64,000 bases of DNA from Amycolatopsis sp. NBRC 101858 (GCF_030269325.1 NZ_BSTD01000004.1:660558-724557); one strand, 5' to 3'. Positions 32,605 through 40,076 are shown, counted from the stretch's first letter. The notes: generated by a model from the sequence alone, not told the origin. Made by a program: numbers and translations.

Positions 32605-33608
32605 CCTGGGACTGGGACGCCTCCTCCCGGGCTGCGCTTTCCGGCTTCTTGGCCGCGCATGGCCTGTGCTCCGGCCCGGTGACGACCCGCCGCATCGGCG
32701 ACGGCCACTCGAACCTGACGTTCCTGGTATCGGACGGCTCGCGGCAGGTGGTCGTCCGCCGTCCACCGCCACCCCCGATCCCGCCGGGTGCCCACGACAT
32801 GCTGCGAGAGGCCCGGCTGATCGGCGCTTTGGCCGGGACGGACGTGCCGGTGGCCTCTGTGCTGGCGGTGGCTCCGGCGGTGCTGGACGTCCCGTTCTAC
32901 GTGATGAGCTACGTCGACGGCCCGGTGGTCACCGACCGGACACCGGCACCGCTGGACACCCCTTCGTCGCGACGGCAGATCGGTCACGCGCTGGTGGACA
33001 CCCTGGCGGCCCTGCACGCGGTCGACTGGCGTGCCCTCGGTCTCGCGGACTTGGGTCGGCCGGAGGGCTTCAACGCACGGCACTTCCACCGGATGGCCCG
33101 TCTGGTGGCGGACGCGGACGGCAACGCACCACCGGAGTTCGCCGAGGTCCAAGCGTGGCTGGCGGCAAACGTCCCACCGGAGTCAGGCGCGACGATCGTC
33201 CACAACGACTACCGGCTGGGCAACGTGGTCTTGGCAACCCCGGGTCGTATCGCGGCGGTGTTGGACTGGGAGCTGGCCACCCTGGGCGACCCGCTCTTCG
33301 ACGTCGGGTATTTCCTGGCGTCGTGGCCGTCGCCGGACGCACCTCTCACACCGACGGAGGAGCTGGGGATCGCAGCGCTGGAGCCGGGCTATCCGACTCG
33401 AGCCGAGCTGGCCTCGCGGTACGCCTCGCAGACTGGGCGTGATTTGTCCACACTGGACTGGTACACGACGCTGGCGTTGTGGAAGTTGGCAGTGCTGTAC
33501 GAGTACGGGCGTCGCCGAGCTGTCGACGGTGTCGGTGACGACTACTACGCGGACCCGGTGAAGGTGAAGTCGTTCCTGGATGCTGCCCAGCGCGCCGCCG
33601 GATGCTGA
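32601..33608 (+). CDS. APH-family phosphotransferase (ACAD10/11-kinase / LvaA-like)
   Basis: 335 residues from GTG 32601 (GTGA overlap). Protein-kinase-like fold: RRIGDGHSNLTFLVSDG for the nucleotide loop, a Lys/Arg-containing QVVVRRPP strand, catalytic loop IVHNDYRLGNVV and metal-binding LDWELATLGDPLFDVGY. The family is annotated aminoglycoside phosphotransferase, but this branch resembles the kinase domain of mammalian ACAD10/11 and LvaA of Pseudomonas putida, which phosphorylate 4-hydroxyacyl-CoA so that the hydroxyl can be eliminated. A gamma-hydroxyl is what a hydroxyisopropyl-bearing pimeloyl chain would carry, so this could be a key step. Antibiotic resistance is unlikely at the end of a catabolic operon. 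Confidence 0.82.
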   Translation: MTWDWDASSRAALSGFLAAHGLCSGPVTTRRIGDGHSNLTFLVSDGSRQVVVRRPPPPPIPPGAHDMLREARLIGALAGTDVPVASVLAVAPAVLDVPFYVMSYVDGPVVTDRTPAPLDTPSSRRQIGHALVDTLAALHAVDWRALGLADLGRPEGFNARHFHRMARLVADADGNAPPEFAEVQAWLAANVPPESGATIVHNDYRLGNVVLATPGRIAAVLDWELATLGDPLFDVGYFLASWPSPDAPLTPTEELGIAALEPGYPTRAELASRYASQTGRDLSTLDWYTTLALWKLAVLYEYGRRRAVDGVGDDYYADPVKVKSFLDAAQRAAGC

Positions 33609-33624
33609 CCACGGCGATGCGGCC

Positions 33625-33630
33625 TAAAGT
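33625..33630 (+). promoter_or_regulatory. Probable -10 box of a leaderless transcript
   Basis: TAAAGT ends 6 nt before the ATG at 33637, and there is no Shine-Dalgarno. This suggests that the small AlbA_2 gene is transcribed separately from the operon and translated as a leaderless mRNA. Confidence 0.35.
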
Positions 33631-33636
33631 GGCCCG

Positions 33637-34104
33637 ATGGCCAGTAGCTGGACCCGCATCCACGAGCACCTCGGGCTTCGACCCGGGCCGCTGACCTTCG
33701 AGAACGTCGCGGACGCCGCTCGAACCGGCTTGGCCGAAGCGGACATCCTCGACTGGAAAGAGCCTCTGCCACAGCCACCTCGCGACGGTGCCTGGAACGA
33801 GTTCGCGAAGGATGTCGCGGCGATGGCGAACACTCGTGGTGGCCTGCTGATCTACGGCGTCAGTGACAAGCTGGAGCTGCGAGGTGTCGACCTGGCATCC
33901 GTTGACGTTCGGATGTACGGGCAGTGGCTGCGCAACCATGTCCGGCCCTTCCTCGGCGGCGTTGACTACCTGGAACTGAAGACGCCCGACGAGCAGAAAA
34001 CGGTTCTCGTGGTGGACGTGCCGGCGAGCGAGTTCGCGCCCCACTCGGTCACCGGCACCGCGGCGCGAGACACGGCCAAGCAGCGACGCGACGAAGCGGC
34101 GTAG
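33637..34104 (+). CDS. AlbA_2 (Schlafen AAA_4-type) domain protein, probably truncated
   Basis: 155 residues. ESD-like ADILDWKEPLP, the helix EFAKDVAAMANTRGGLLIYGV and VLVVDVPASEFAPHSVTG are the hallmark of the Schlafen-AlbA_2 putative DNA-binding/nuclease-like domain. Proteins with this domain normally continue for 200 or more residues after it. Here the frame stops soon after the PHSV segment with a low-complexity charged tail (ARDTAKQRRDEAA), and a strong terminator follows. It does not belong to the catabolic pathway. Such genes are often parts of defence or regulatory islets, so this may be a remnant of one. Confidence 0.72.
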   Translation: MASSWTRIHEHLGLRPGPLTFENVADAARTGLAEADILDWKEPLPQPPRDGAWNEFAKDVAAMANTRGGLLIYGVSDKLELRGVDLASVDVRMYGQWLRNHVRPFLGGVDYLELKTPDEQKTVLVVDVPASEFAPHSVTGTAARDTAKQRRDEAA

Positions 34105-34113
34105 CCCTTGATA

Positions 34114-34152
34114 CGAAGAGAGGGCCCGGGTTCGTCACGGGCCCTCTCTTCG
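34114..34152. terminator. Strong bidirectional hairpin terminator
   Basis: A perfect 15-bp stem, CGAAGAGAGGGCCCG (34114-34128) pairing with CGGGCCCTCTCTTCG (34138-34152), with a 9-nt loop. It lies between the convergent ends of the AlbA_2 gene (34104) and the SDR gene (34159), so it can serve both and separates the left and right halves of the cluster. Confidence 0.85.
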
Positions 34153-34158
34153 TGGCTT

Positions 34159-35034
34159 CTAGACCGACCGCTGCGACTTCGCCGCCGCACTAGCAGCCTG
34201 GCTCCGTTCGCGGACCTCTCGCCAGTCCTCATCGGACAGTGACGTCAAGCCCGCGAAGGTCGCCGGGCCCGCCAGCCGCTGCCCGCCGTCCATGGCGATC
34301 GTCTCGCCCGTCAGGTAGTTGCAGCCGTCCGAGAACAGGAACACCGTCAAGTTCGCCAGTTCCTCGATCGTGCCCGCGCGGCCCATCGGGATCTGGTCCG
34401 TCTGGGTTGCTCCCACCGCGCTGCTCTCCGTCGGGTTCAGCATCTCCCATGCGTAGTCCGTCGGGATCGGGCCCGGCGCCAGCGCGTTGAGCCGGATCCC
34501 GTAGCGGGCCCACTCCACCGCCAAGGACATCGTCATCGCGTGCACCGCCGCCTTGGCCATCGCCGACGGCACCACGAATGCCGAGCCCGACCACACCCAC
34601 GTCGTCAGGGTCGACAGCACCACGCCGGGCAACCCGGAAGCGATCCACCGCTTGCCCGCCGCGTGCGTGGTGTTGAACGAGCCGTTCATCACCGTCCCGC
34701 TCACCGCCTCGAACGCCCGCGTGCTCAGGCCCGCTGTCGGGGCGATGAAGTTCGCCGCCGCGTTGTTCAGCACGCCCGTGAGCGGCCCGTGGCGGTCCCA
34801 GATCTCCGCCATCGCCGCGTCCACCAGGTCCCCCTTGCGGACGTCGACCGCCTGGAAGTGAGCACCCGCTTCGGCGGCCGCTTCGGAGAGCACCGACTCG
34901 CGGCGGCCCCACAGGTGGACCTCGGCGCCGTGCGCGGTCAGGTGCCGCGCGACGCCGCGGCCGAGTCCCGTGCCGCCGCCGGTGATGAGGATCCGCTGGC
35001 CGGACAGGACGTCCGGGGCGAAGATCGGCTTCAT
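34159..35034 (-). CDS. SDR of the 2,4-dienoyl-CoA reductase type
   Basis: 291 residues, GGAAGG before the ATG. NADPH-binding ILITGGGTGLGRGVARHL and NNAAANFIAPTAGLSTRAFE, followed by VMNGSFNTTHAAGKRW, match mammalian and bacterial 2,4-dienoyl-CoA reductases (DECR), in which the NNAxGNF segment helps bind the dienoyl thioester. The usual SDR Tyr is absent (VVPSAMAKAAVHAMT), with the Lys kept, as in DECR. It would reduce a dienoyl-CoA with NADPH, useful for unsaturated rings or chains. Last gene of the BadI-like operon under the TetR operator. Confidence 0.85.
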   Translation of the reverse strand: MKPIFAPDVLSGQRILITGGGTGLGRGVARHLTAHGAEVHLWGRRESVLSEAAAEAGAHFQAVDVRKGDLVDAAMAEIWDRHGPLTGVLNNAAANFIAPTAGLSTRAFEAVSGTVMNGSFNTTHAAGKRWIASGLPGVVLSTLTTWVWSGSAFVVPSAMAKAAVHAMTMSLAVEWARYGIRLNALAPGPIPTDYAWEMLNPTESSAVGATQTDQIPMGRAGTIEELANLTVFLFSDGCNYLTGETIAMDGGQRLAGPATFAGLTSLSDEDWREVRERSQAASAAAKSQRSV

Positions 35035-35049
35035 CTGCCACCTTCCCGA

Positions 35050-36186
35050 TCAGAGCCCGAAGCTCTTGCCGATGATCTCGCGCTGGATTTCGTTGGCCCC
35101 GCCGTAGATCGGCGGCGCGAGGGCCTTCCGCACCTGGCCCTCCATGCCGTACTCGCTCGCGTACCCCGCGCCGCCCATCAGCTGCATCGCCTCCAGGGTG
35201 ACGAGCTTGGCGACCTCGGTGCACTTGAGCTTGGCCATCGCCCCTTCGCGGGCCAGCTGGTCCTCCTCGCCGGCGTCGATGCGCTCGGCGACCTCGTAGA
35301 CGAAGGACCGGCTGCACGCGATCTCGGTCGCGAGGTCGGCGATCCGGTGCCGGACGGCCTGGAAGCTGCCGATCGTCCGCCCGAACTGCTCCCGCTGCGA
35401 GACGTACGCGACGACGTCGTCGAGCGCCCGTTCCGCCGCGCCCAGCGACATGGCCGCGATGATCAGCCGCTCGACGCTGAGCCCGCGCATGAGGTGCCGC
35501 CACGCCTGGCCCACCTCGCCGACGACGTTCGCCGCCGGCACGCGGACGTCGGTGAAGTACAGGTCGTTGACCGTGTGGGTGGACATGGTCGGGATCGGCC
35601 GCACCGTCAGGCCGCCGGCGTCCAGCGGCACCACCAGCAGCGTCAACCCGTCGTGCTTCTTGGCGCCGGTGGCCGTGCGGGTGAGCACCAGGACGTGGTC
35701 GGCCAGGTGCGCTGCCGTCGTCCAGGTTTTCTGGCCCGTGATGACGTAGTCGCCGCCGTCGGCGACCGCCTTCAGCCGCGCCGAGCCCAGGTCGGAGCCC
35801 GCGCCCGGTTCGGACAGCGCGATGGCTTCGATCCGGCCCCGGCACAGGCCGCCGACGACTTCCTTCTTCTGCTCCTCGGTGCCGTAGCGCAGGTAGGTCT
35901 GCGCCGCGGTGAGGCCGGTCCCGTAGGCGTGGATCGGGGCGAGGCCGCGAGCCGTCTCTTCGAGGAACACGCATTCTTCGACCATCCCGGCGCCCGCTCC
36001 GCCGTACTCCTCGGGTACGGAGACGCCGAGCCAGCCGTGTCCGGCCAGCCGGTCCAGGAGCTCCCGGCTGGTGTCCAGCGTGCCGCCGCCGGTGAGCGCG
36101 TCCCGTTGCCCGGGCGTCCCGCACTCCCGCGCGCAGAACTCGCGCACGGCGGTGGCGAACGCCCGCTGCTCTTCGGTGAACCGCAT
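35050..36186 (-). CDS. Acyl-CoA dehydrogenase (AliB-like candidate)
   Basis: 378 residues. RFTEEQRAFATAVREFCARE, GVSVPEEYGGAGAGMVEE, ALSEPGAGSDLGSARLKAV, TWTTAAHLADHVLVLTRTA, SQREQFGRTIGSFQAVRHRI, QLMGGAGYASEYGMEGQVR and the final YGGANEIQREIIGKSFGL define a complete acyl-CoA dehydrogenase. The C-terminal YGGANEIQ lacks Glu where medium-chain enzymes have YEGT. Being between a BadI-like hydrolase and a dienoyl-CoA reductase-like SDR, it is the best candidate for dehydrogenating the cyclohexanecarboxyl-CoA-type ring ester (AliB role, inference). There is no clear RBS; a TetR operator copy occupies the 15-bp gap upstream. Confidence 0.88.
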   Translation of the reverse strand: MRFTEEQRAFATAVREFCARECGTPGQRDALTGGGTLDTSRELLDRLAGHGWLGVSVPEEYGGAGAGMVEECVFLEETARGLAPIHAYGTGLTAAQTYLRYGTEEQKKEVVGGLCRGRIEAIALSEPGAGSDLGSARLKAVADGGDYVITGQKTWTTAAHLADHVLVLTRTATGAKKHDGLTLLVVPLDAGGLTVRPIPTMSTHTVNDLYFTDVRVPAANVVGEVGQAWRHLMRGLSVERLIIAAMSLGAAERALDDVVAYVSQREQFGRTIGSFQAVRHRIADLATEIACSRSFVYEVAERIDAGEEDQLAREGAMAKLKCTEVAKLVTLEAMQLMGGAGYASEYGMEGQVRKALAPPIYGGANEIQREIIGKSFGL

Positions 36187-36187
36187 C

Positions 36188-36204
36188 GTGAACGACCGTT
36201 ATCA
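36188..36204. promoter_or_regulatory. TetR operator (site B) between badI-like and dehydrogenase genes
   Basis: GTGAACGACCGTTATCA, one base different from the site at 37073-37089. It fills the 15-bp gap between the two genes and reaches the stop codon of the upstream one. An internal operator could give independent control of the distal genes. Confidence 0.6.
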
Positions 36205-36996
36205 GTGGCCGCGGAACGCGGAGAAGTCCGGCGCGCGCTTCTCGCCGAAGGCCGTGATGCCCTCCTGCGCCTCGGCCGACTCGCCGAACAGCTTCAGGTG
36301 CGAGTACGCCAGCTGCCCGACACCGGCGAACTGCTCGGTGTCGGTGTTGAACGACTGCTTGAGCACCTTGAGCGCGGTGGGGGAGAGGGCGAGGATCTCG
36401 TCGGCCCACCGGCGCACCTCCTCGTGCAGCTCCGCGGCGGGCACGACCTGGTTGACCAGGCCCCAGTTCTCCATCTGGGCCGCGGTGTAGCGCCGGCACA
36501 GGAACCACACCTCGCGGGCGCGCTTCTCGCCGAGGATGCGGGCGAGGTAGCCGGTGCCGAAGCCGGCGTCGAAGGACCCGACGCGCGGGCCGTTCTGGCC
36601 GAACTTCGCGGTGTCCGCGGCGATGGTGAGGTCGCACAGCACGTGCAGCACATGCCCGCCGCCGATGGCGAAGCCGTTGACCGCGGCGATGACCGGCTTG
36701 GGCACGTCCCGGATGACGTGGTGCAGCGCGTCGATCTCGAACAGCCCGGAGTCCGACGGGCCGTAGTCCCCGGTCTCGGCCCGCTGCTTCTGGTCGCCGC
36801 CGGTGCAGAACGCCTTGTCGCCGGCGCCGGTCAGGCAGATCACCCCGACTTCGCCGCTGTTCCAGGCCTTCTTGAACGCCTTGACGAGCTCGTCGACGGT
36901 ACGGGCGCGGAAGGAGTTGTACCGCTCGGGCCGGTTGATCGTGATCCACGCGAGGCCGTTGTCGACCTTGTACGTCACGTCGGTGAACTCGTCCAT
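36202..36996 (-). CDS. badI: BadI-like 2-ketocyclohexanecarboxyl-CoA hydrolase (ring cleavage)
   Basis: 264 residues. KVDNGLAWITINRPERYNSF, AFCTGGDQK, HHVIRDVPKPVIAAVNGFA, IGGGHVLHVLCDLTIAADTA, FGQNGPRVGSFDAGFGTGYL, EVWFLCRRYTAAQ and SPTALKVLKQSFNTDTEQF follow what I recall of Rhodopseudomonas palustris BadI more closely than MenB (CTGGDQ, IRDVPKPVIA, SFNMDT in BadI). BadI adds water to a 2-ketocyclohexanecarboxyl-CoA and opens the ring to pimeloyl-CoA. First gene of a three-gene operon behind TetR operator site C. Together with the BadH-like SDR and AliA-like ligases it defines an alicyclic-acid pathway. Exact ring substituents are unknown. Confidence 0.85.
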   Translation of the reverse strand: MDEFTDVTYKVDNGLAWITINRPERYNSFRARTVDELVKAFKKAWNSGEVGVICLTGAGDKAFCTGGDQKQRAETGDYGPSDSGLFEIDALHHVIRDVPKPVIAAVNGFAIGGGHVLHVLCDLTIAADTAKFGQNGPRVGSFDAGFGTGYLARILGEKRAREVWFLCRRYTAAQMENWGLVNQVVPAAELHEEVRRWADEILALSPTALKVLKQSFNTDTEQFAGVGQLAYSHLKLFGESAEAQEGITAFGEKRAPDFSAFRGH

Positions 36997-37070
36997 CGGC
37001 GAGTGGTCCTTTCGTCGTCGGAAGAACAGCGAGCGGCACCCTCGCGACCGCCCGTGACCCGAATCTAGGT

Positions 37071-37089
37071 CTGTGAACGATCGTTATCA
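37071..37089. promoter_or_regulatory. TetR operator (site C) upstream of the BadI-like operon
   Basis: CTGTGAACGATCGTTATCA, with the perfect palindrome AACGATCGTT at 37076-37085. The first 17 bases are identical to 10869-10885, in front of the TetR gene 26 kb away. It lies about 75 bp upstream of the BadI-like start and is the clearest evidence that this operon belongs to the TetR regulon. Confidence 0.7.
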
Positions 37090-37114
37090 AGGATGCCGCC
37101 GCCGGGGGCCGGGT

Positions 37115-37130
37115 ATTTCCCCCTTAGGAG
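37115..37130 (-). promoter_or_regulatory. Possible regulator site CTCCTAAGGG...GAAAT
   Basis: Read on the minus strand, CTCCTAAGGGGGAAAT resembles CTCCTTAAGGG followed by GAAAT at 43891-43910, upstream of the GAF-LuxR gene. It lies about 120 bp before the BadI-like start. Two examples only, so this is tentative. Confidence 0.25.
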
Positions 37131-37139
37131 AGAGCCCGC

Positions 37140-38594
37140 CTACCCCTTTCCGGGGTCGAGGTAGACGGTCTTGAAGACCTGGTACGAGTGCAGGCCCTCG
37201 GGCCCGAGCTCGCGGCCGATCCCGCTGGACTTGATCCCGCCGAAGGGCGCCGTCGGGTCGTTGACGTAGGCGTTGACCCCGATCGTGCCCGAAGCCACCC
37301 GGCGCGCCACCGCCTCGCCGCGGTCCGCGTCGGTGGTCCACACGGTGCCGCCCAGGCCGTACTCGGACGCGTTGGCGATCGCGACGGCCTCGTCCTCCGA
37401 GGAATACGGGATGACCGACAGGACCGGCCCGAAGATCTCCTCCTGCGCGATCGTGTGCCCGTTGTCGACGTCGGCGAACACCGTCGGCTCGACGAACCAG
37501 CCCTGGTCCAGGTCCGCCGGGCGCCCGCCACCCGCGGTCAACCGGGCCCCGTCGCCCAGGCCTTTCGCGATGTAGGACTCGACGCGGTCCCGTTGCCGCG
37601 CCGACACGAGCGGGCCGAGCTGGGTGGTCTCGTCCAGGGGATCGCCGATGCGCAGCGACTTCGCGAGGTCGGTCACCGTGTCGACGATCTCGCCGTAGCG
37701 GGACCGCGGGGCGAGGACGCGGGTGCCGAGCCAGCAGATCTGGCCGTTGTTGAGCAGGGTCGCGGCGAAGAAGCTCTCGATGGTGGAGGCCAGGTCGGCG
37801 TCGTCCAGGACGATCGCCGCCGACTTCCCGCCCAGCTCGAGGGTCACCGGCCGCAGGAGCCGTCCGCACGTCTCGGCGATCGTCCGGCCCGCCGTCGTCG
37901 AGCCGGTGAACGACACCTTGTCGACGCCCGGGTGCGCCACGAGGTACGCGCCCAGATCACGACCGCCGGGGACGACGCTGAGCACGCCGTCGGGCAGCCC
38001 GGCTTCCGCGGCGGCCTCGCACATCAGCAGCGCGTCGAGCACCGTCTCCGGTGCGGGCTTGAGCACGACCGTGCAGCCCGCGGCCAGCGCCGGGGCGAGC
38101 TTGAGGAAGGTGATCGCCTGCGGCACGTTCCACGGCACGATCGCCCCGACGACGCCCACGGGTTCGCGGATCACCCGCGAGCTGCCGCCCAACATCCCGG
38201 GCCGGGTCTCCTCCTGCGGGGAACCGGTGACGAGACCCGCGAAGTAACGCAGCAGCACCGGCGGGAAGCCGCCTTCGAACTGCTGGGCCAGCCCGATCGG
38301 CATGCCGTTCTGGGCACTGACCCGCCGCGAGGTCTCGGCGGCGCGCTGCTCGAGTGCGACGGCGAAGCGTTCGAGCGCCTCGACCCGCCGTGCCGGCTCC
38401 CAGCGGGGCCAGCCTGCCGGGTCGTCGAAAGCGCGCCGGGCCGCGGCGACGGCGTCGTCGATGTCGGCCTCGGCGCCTTCCGGGACGCTGCCGAGGAGTT
38501 CCTCGGTGGCCGCCGCGTGCACGGAGATCCGCCGCCCGGTGGCCGGGGCGGCCCAGCGACCGCCGACGTACAGGTGGTCGTAGTCGATCGTCAT
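37140..38594 (-). CDS. Aldehyde dehydrogenase (terpB-like role)
   Basis: 484 residues. NAD(P)+-dependent aldehyde dehydrogenase: IVPWNVPQAITFLKLAPALA, FTGSTTAGRTIA, catalytic Glu in LELGGKSAAIV, nucleophilic Cys in NNGQICWLGTRV, and EEIFGPVLSVIPY. Overlaps the alcohol dehydrogenase gene by ATGA as last gene of the P450 operon, matching the terp operon complement (alcohol dehydrogenase, aldehyde dehydrogenase, P450, reductase, ferredoxin). It would oxidise the aldehyde made by the neighbouring dehydrogenase to the carboxylic acid needed by the CoA ligases. Confidence 0.9.
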   Translation of the reverse strand: MTIDYDHLYVGGRWAAPATGRRISVHAAATEELLGSVPEGAEADIDDAVAAARRAFDDPAGWPRWEPARRVEALERFAVALEQRAAETSRRVSAQNGMPIGLAQQFEGGFPPVLLRYFAGLVTGSPQEETRPGMLGGSSRVIREPVGVVGAIVPWNVPQAITFLKLAPALAAGCTVVLKPAPETVLDALLMCEAAAEAGLPDGVLSVVPGGRDLGAYLVAHPGVDKVSFTGSTTAGRTIAETCGRLLRPVTLELGGKSAAIVLDDADLASTIESFFAATLLNNGQICWLGTRVLAPRSRYGEIVDTVTDLAKSLRIGDPLDETTQLGPLVSARQRDRVESYIAKGLGDGARLTAGGGRPADLDQGWFVEPTVFADVDNGHTIAQEEIFGPVLSVIPYSSEDEAVAIANASEYGLGGTVWTTDADRGEAVARRVASGTIGVNAYVNDPTAPFGGIKSSGIGRELGPEGLHSYQVFKTVYLDPGKG

Positions 38595-39712
38595 GACTGC
38601 TCCTGGGTTCCTTCGTGCACGAGCACGATCTTGACGGCGTCACCCCGGTGCTGGGCGGCCACGGCTTCGTTGATCCGCGCGAACGGCATGGTGGTGACGA
38701 GTTTGTCGAACGGGAACCGGCCGGTCCGGTGCAGTTCGAGCAGCTGCGGGATGAAGACGTCGGGATCGCTGTCGCCTTCGACGATCCCGATCACCCGGAC
38801 GCCGAGGACCTGCGCCTGGATGAGGTTCAGCGCCAGCGCCGCTTCGGGATCGGCGGGTACGCCGATGATGCCGACGGTCGCGCGGTGCGCCAGCGCCTGC
38901 ATGGCCTGCTGCAGCACGTCGGCGATGCCGGTGGTGTCGATCGCGTAGTCGGCACCGTCCGGTACGACCGTGCGCACCTGCTCGGCGAGCGGTCCGGCGG
39001 CGGGGTCGAGCACGTGCGTGGCGCCGAGCGCCAGCGCCAGGTCACGGCGTCCGGCGTGCGGCTCGACGACGATGATGTGCGCCAGCTCGCGCACCGCGCC
39101 GGCCAGGACGGCGGACAGGCCGACGGACCCGCCGCCCAGCACCAGCAGCGCGGAACCCGGTTGGCAGTCCATCGAGTTCATGACCGCACCGGCACCGGTC
39201 TGCACGCCGCAGCCCAGCGGACCGAGCACGGCGAGCGGCGCGTCGTCGGGCACCTTGACGACGTTGCGCTCGTGCGCGATCGCGTGCGTGGCGAACGACG
39301 ACTGCCCGAAGAACTCCGAGCCCAGCGGCTGCCCGTCGCGGTGCAGGGTGCTGCGCCCGTCCTGGCGCGCGCCACCGAAGTTGTACGCCATGAACTCGTG
39401 GCAGTACGCGGGTTCGCCGCGCCGGCACTCGCGGCAGTCGCCGCAGCTGTTGAAGCTCAGCACCACCTTGTCGCCGACACCGACCTTCGTGACCGATTCG
39501 CCGACCGCGGTGACGACTCCGCTGCCTTCGTGCCCGAAGACGCCGGGCAGGGGAAATGGCAGATGACCATCCTTGGCGGCGAGGTCGGTGTGGCAGAGCC
39601 CGACCCCGGCGATCTCGACGACGACCTCGCCTGGGCCGGGATCGTCGAGCGTGAGGCGCTGGAGCGTGAAGTCGCCACCCGGCTCGGTGGCCACTGCGGC
39701 CGTGATGTCCAT
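38591..39712 (-). CDS. Zinc-dependent alcohol dehydrogenase (terpA-like role)
   Basis: 373 residues. GroES-like domain with catalytic-zinc Cys and His in GVGLCHTDLAAKDG and FGHEGSGVV, structural zinc loop SCGDCRECRRGEPAYC (four Cys), then the Rossmann domain LLVLGGGSVGLSAVLAG. It is of the long-chain NAD+ alcohol dehydrogenase class that includes aryl- and terpenoid-alcohol dehydrogenases. Between ferredoxin and aldehyde dehydrogenase genes, it most likely oxidises the primary alcohol produced by the P450 on a methyl group. Confidence 0.9.
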   Translation of the reverse strand: MDITAAVATEPGGDFTLQRLTLDDPGPGEVVVEIAGVGLCHTDLAAKDGHLPFPLPGVFGHEGSGVVTAVGESVTKVGVGDKVVLSFNSCGDCRECRRGEPAYCHEFMAYNFGGARQDGRSTLHRDGQPLGSEFFGQSSFATHAIAHERNVVKVPDDAPLAVLGPLGCGVQTGAGAVMNSMDCQPGSALLVLGGGSVGLSAVLAGAVRELAHIIVVEPHAGRRDLALALGATHVLDPAAGPLAEQVRTVVPDGADYAIDTTGIADVLQQAMQALAHRATVGIIGVPADPEAALALNLIQAQVLGVRVIGIVEGDSDPDVFIPQLLELHRTGRFPFDKLVTTMPFARINEAVAAQHRGDAVKIVLVHEGTQEQS

Positions 39713-39742
39713 GTGAACTCCTTTGTCCGGTGGGGAAGAGGA

Positions 39743-40060
39743 TCAGCCGTTGGTGTCCGGCACGGTCACCCGTACCTGGGGGCAGCCGTCGGTGAGAATG
39801 AGCTGGCAGGACAGCCGCGAGTTCGGCCGCGCGCCGTCGGCGTATTCGAGCAGCTCGAGCTCTTCGCCGGTCGGTTCGTCGAAAGTGGACTGTCCTTCTT
39901 CGACGAAGACGTGGCAGGTGGCGCAGGAGCAGCTGCCACCGCATTCCGCGACGATGCCCGGCAGGTTGTTGCGGACCGAGCCGTCCATCACGCTCTGTCC
40001 ACAAGGGACGTCGAGCTGGTGGACGGATCCGTCGGGCAGTTCGTAGGTGACGCTGGGCAC
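39743..40060 (-). CDS. [2Fe-2S] ferredoxin, putidaredoxin/terpredoxin type
   Basis: 105 residues. Cluster ligands Cys40, Cys46, Cys49 and Cys85 in AECGGSCSCATCHVFV and RLSCQ, the adrenodoxin/putidaredoxin spacing; an extra Cys44 lies inside the loop. The C-terminal SRLSCQLILTDGCPQVRVTVP fits class I bacterial P450 redox partners. It carries single electrons from the flavoprotein reductase encoded 16 bp upstream to the P450. This matches TerpE of the alpha-terpineol operon in position and type. Confidence 0.92.
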   Translation of the reverse strand: MPSVTYELPDGSVHQLDVPCGQSVMDGSVRNNLPGIVAECGGSCSCATCHVFVEEGQSTFDEPTGEELELLEYADGARPNSRLSCQLILTDGCPQVRVTVPDTNG

Positions 40061-40076
40061 GGTGTCCTCCGGATGA

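Noticed and set aside
32601..33608. Aminoglycoside resistance phosphotransferase
   Set aside because: It is the last gene of a beta-oxidation operon and resembles the ACAD10/11 and LvaA branch; no resistance context.
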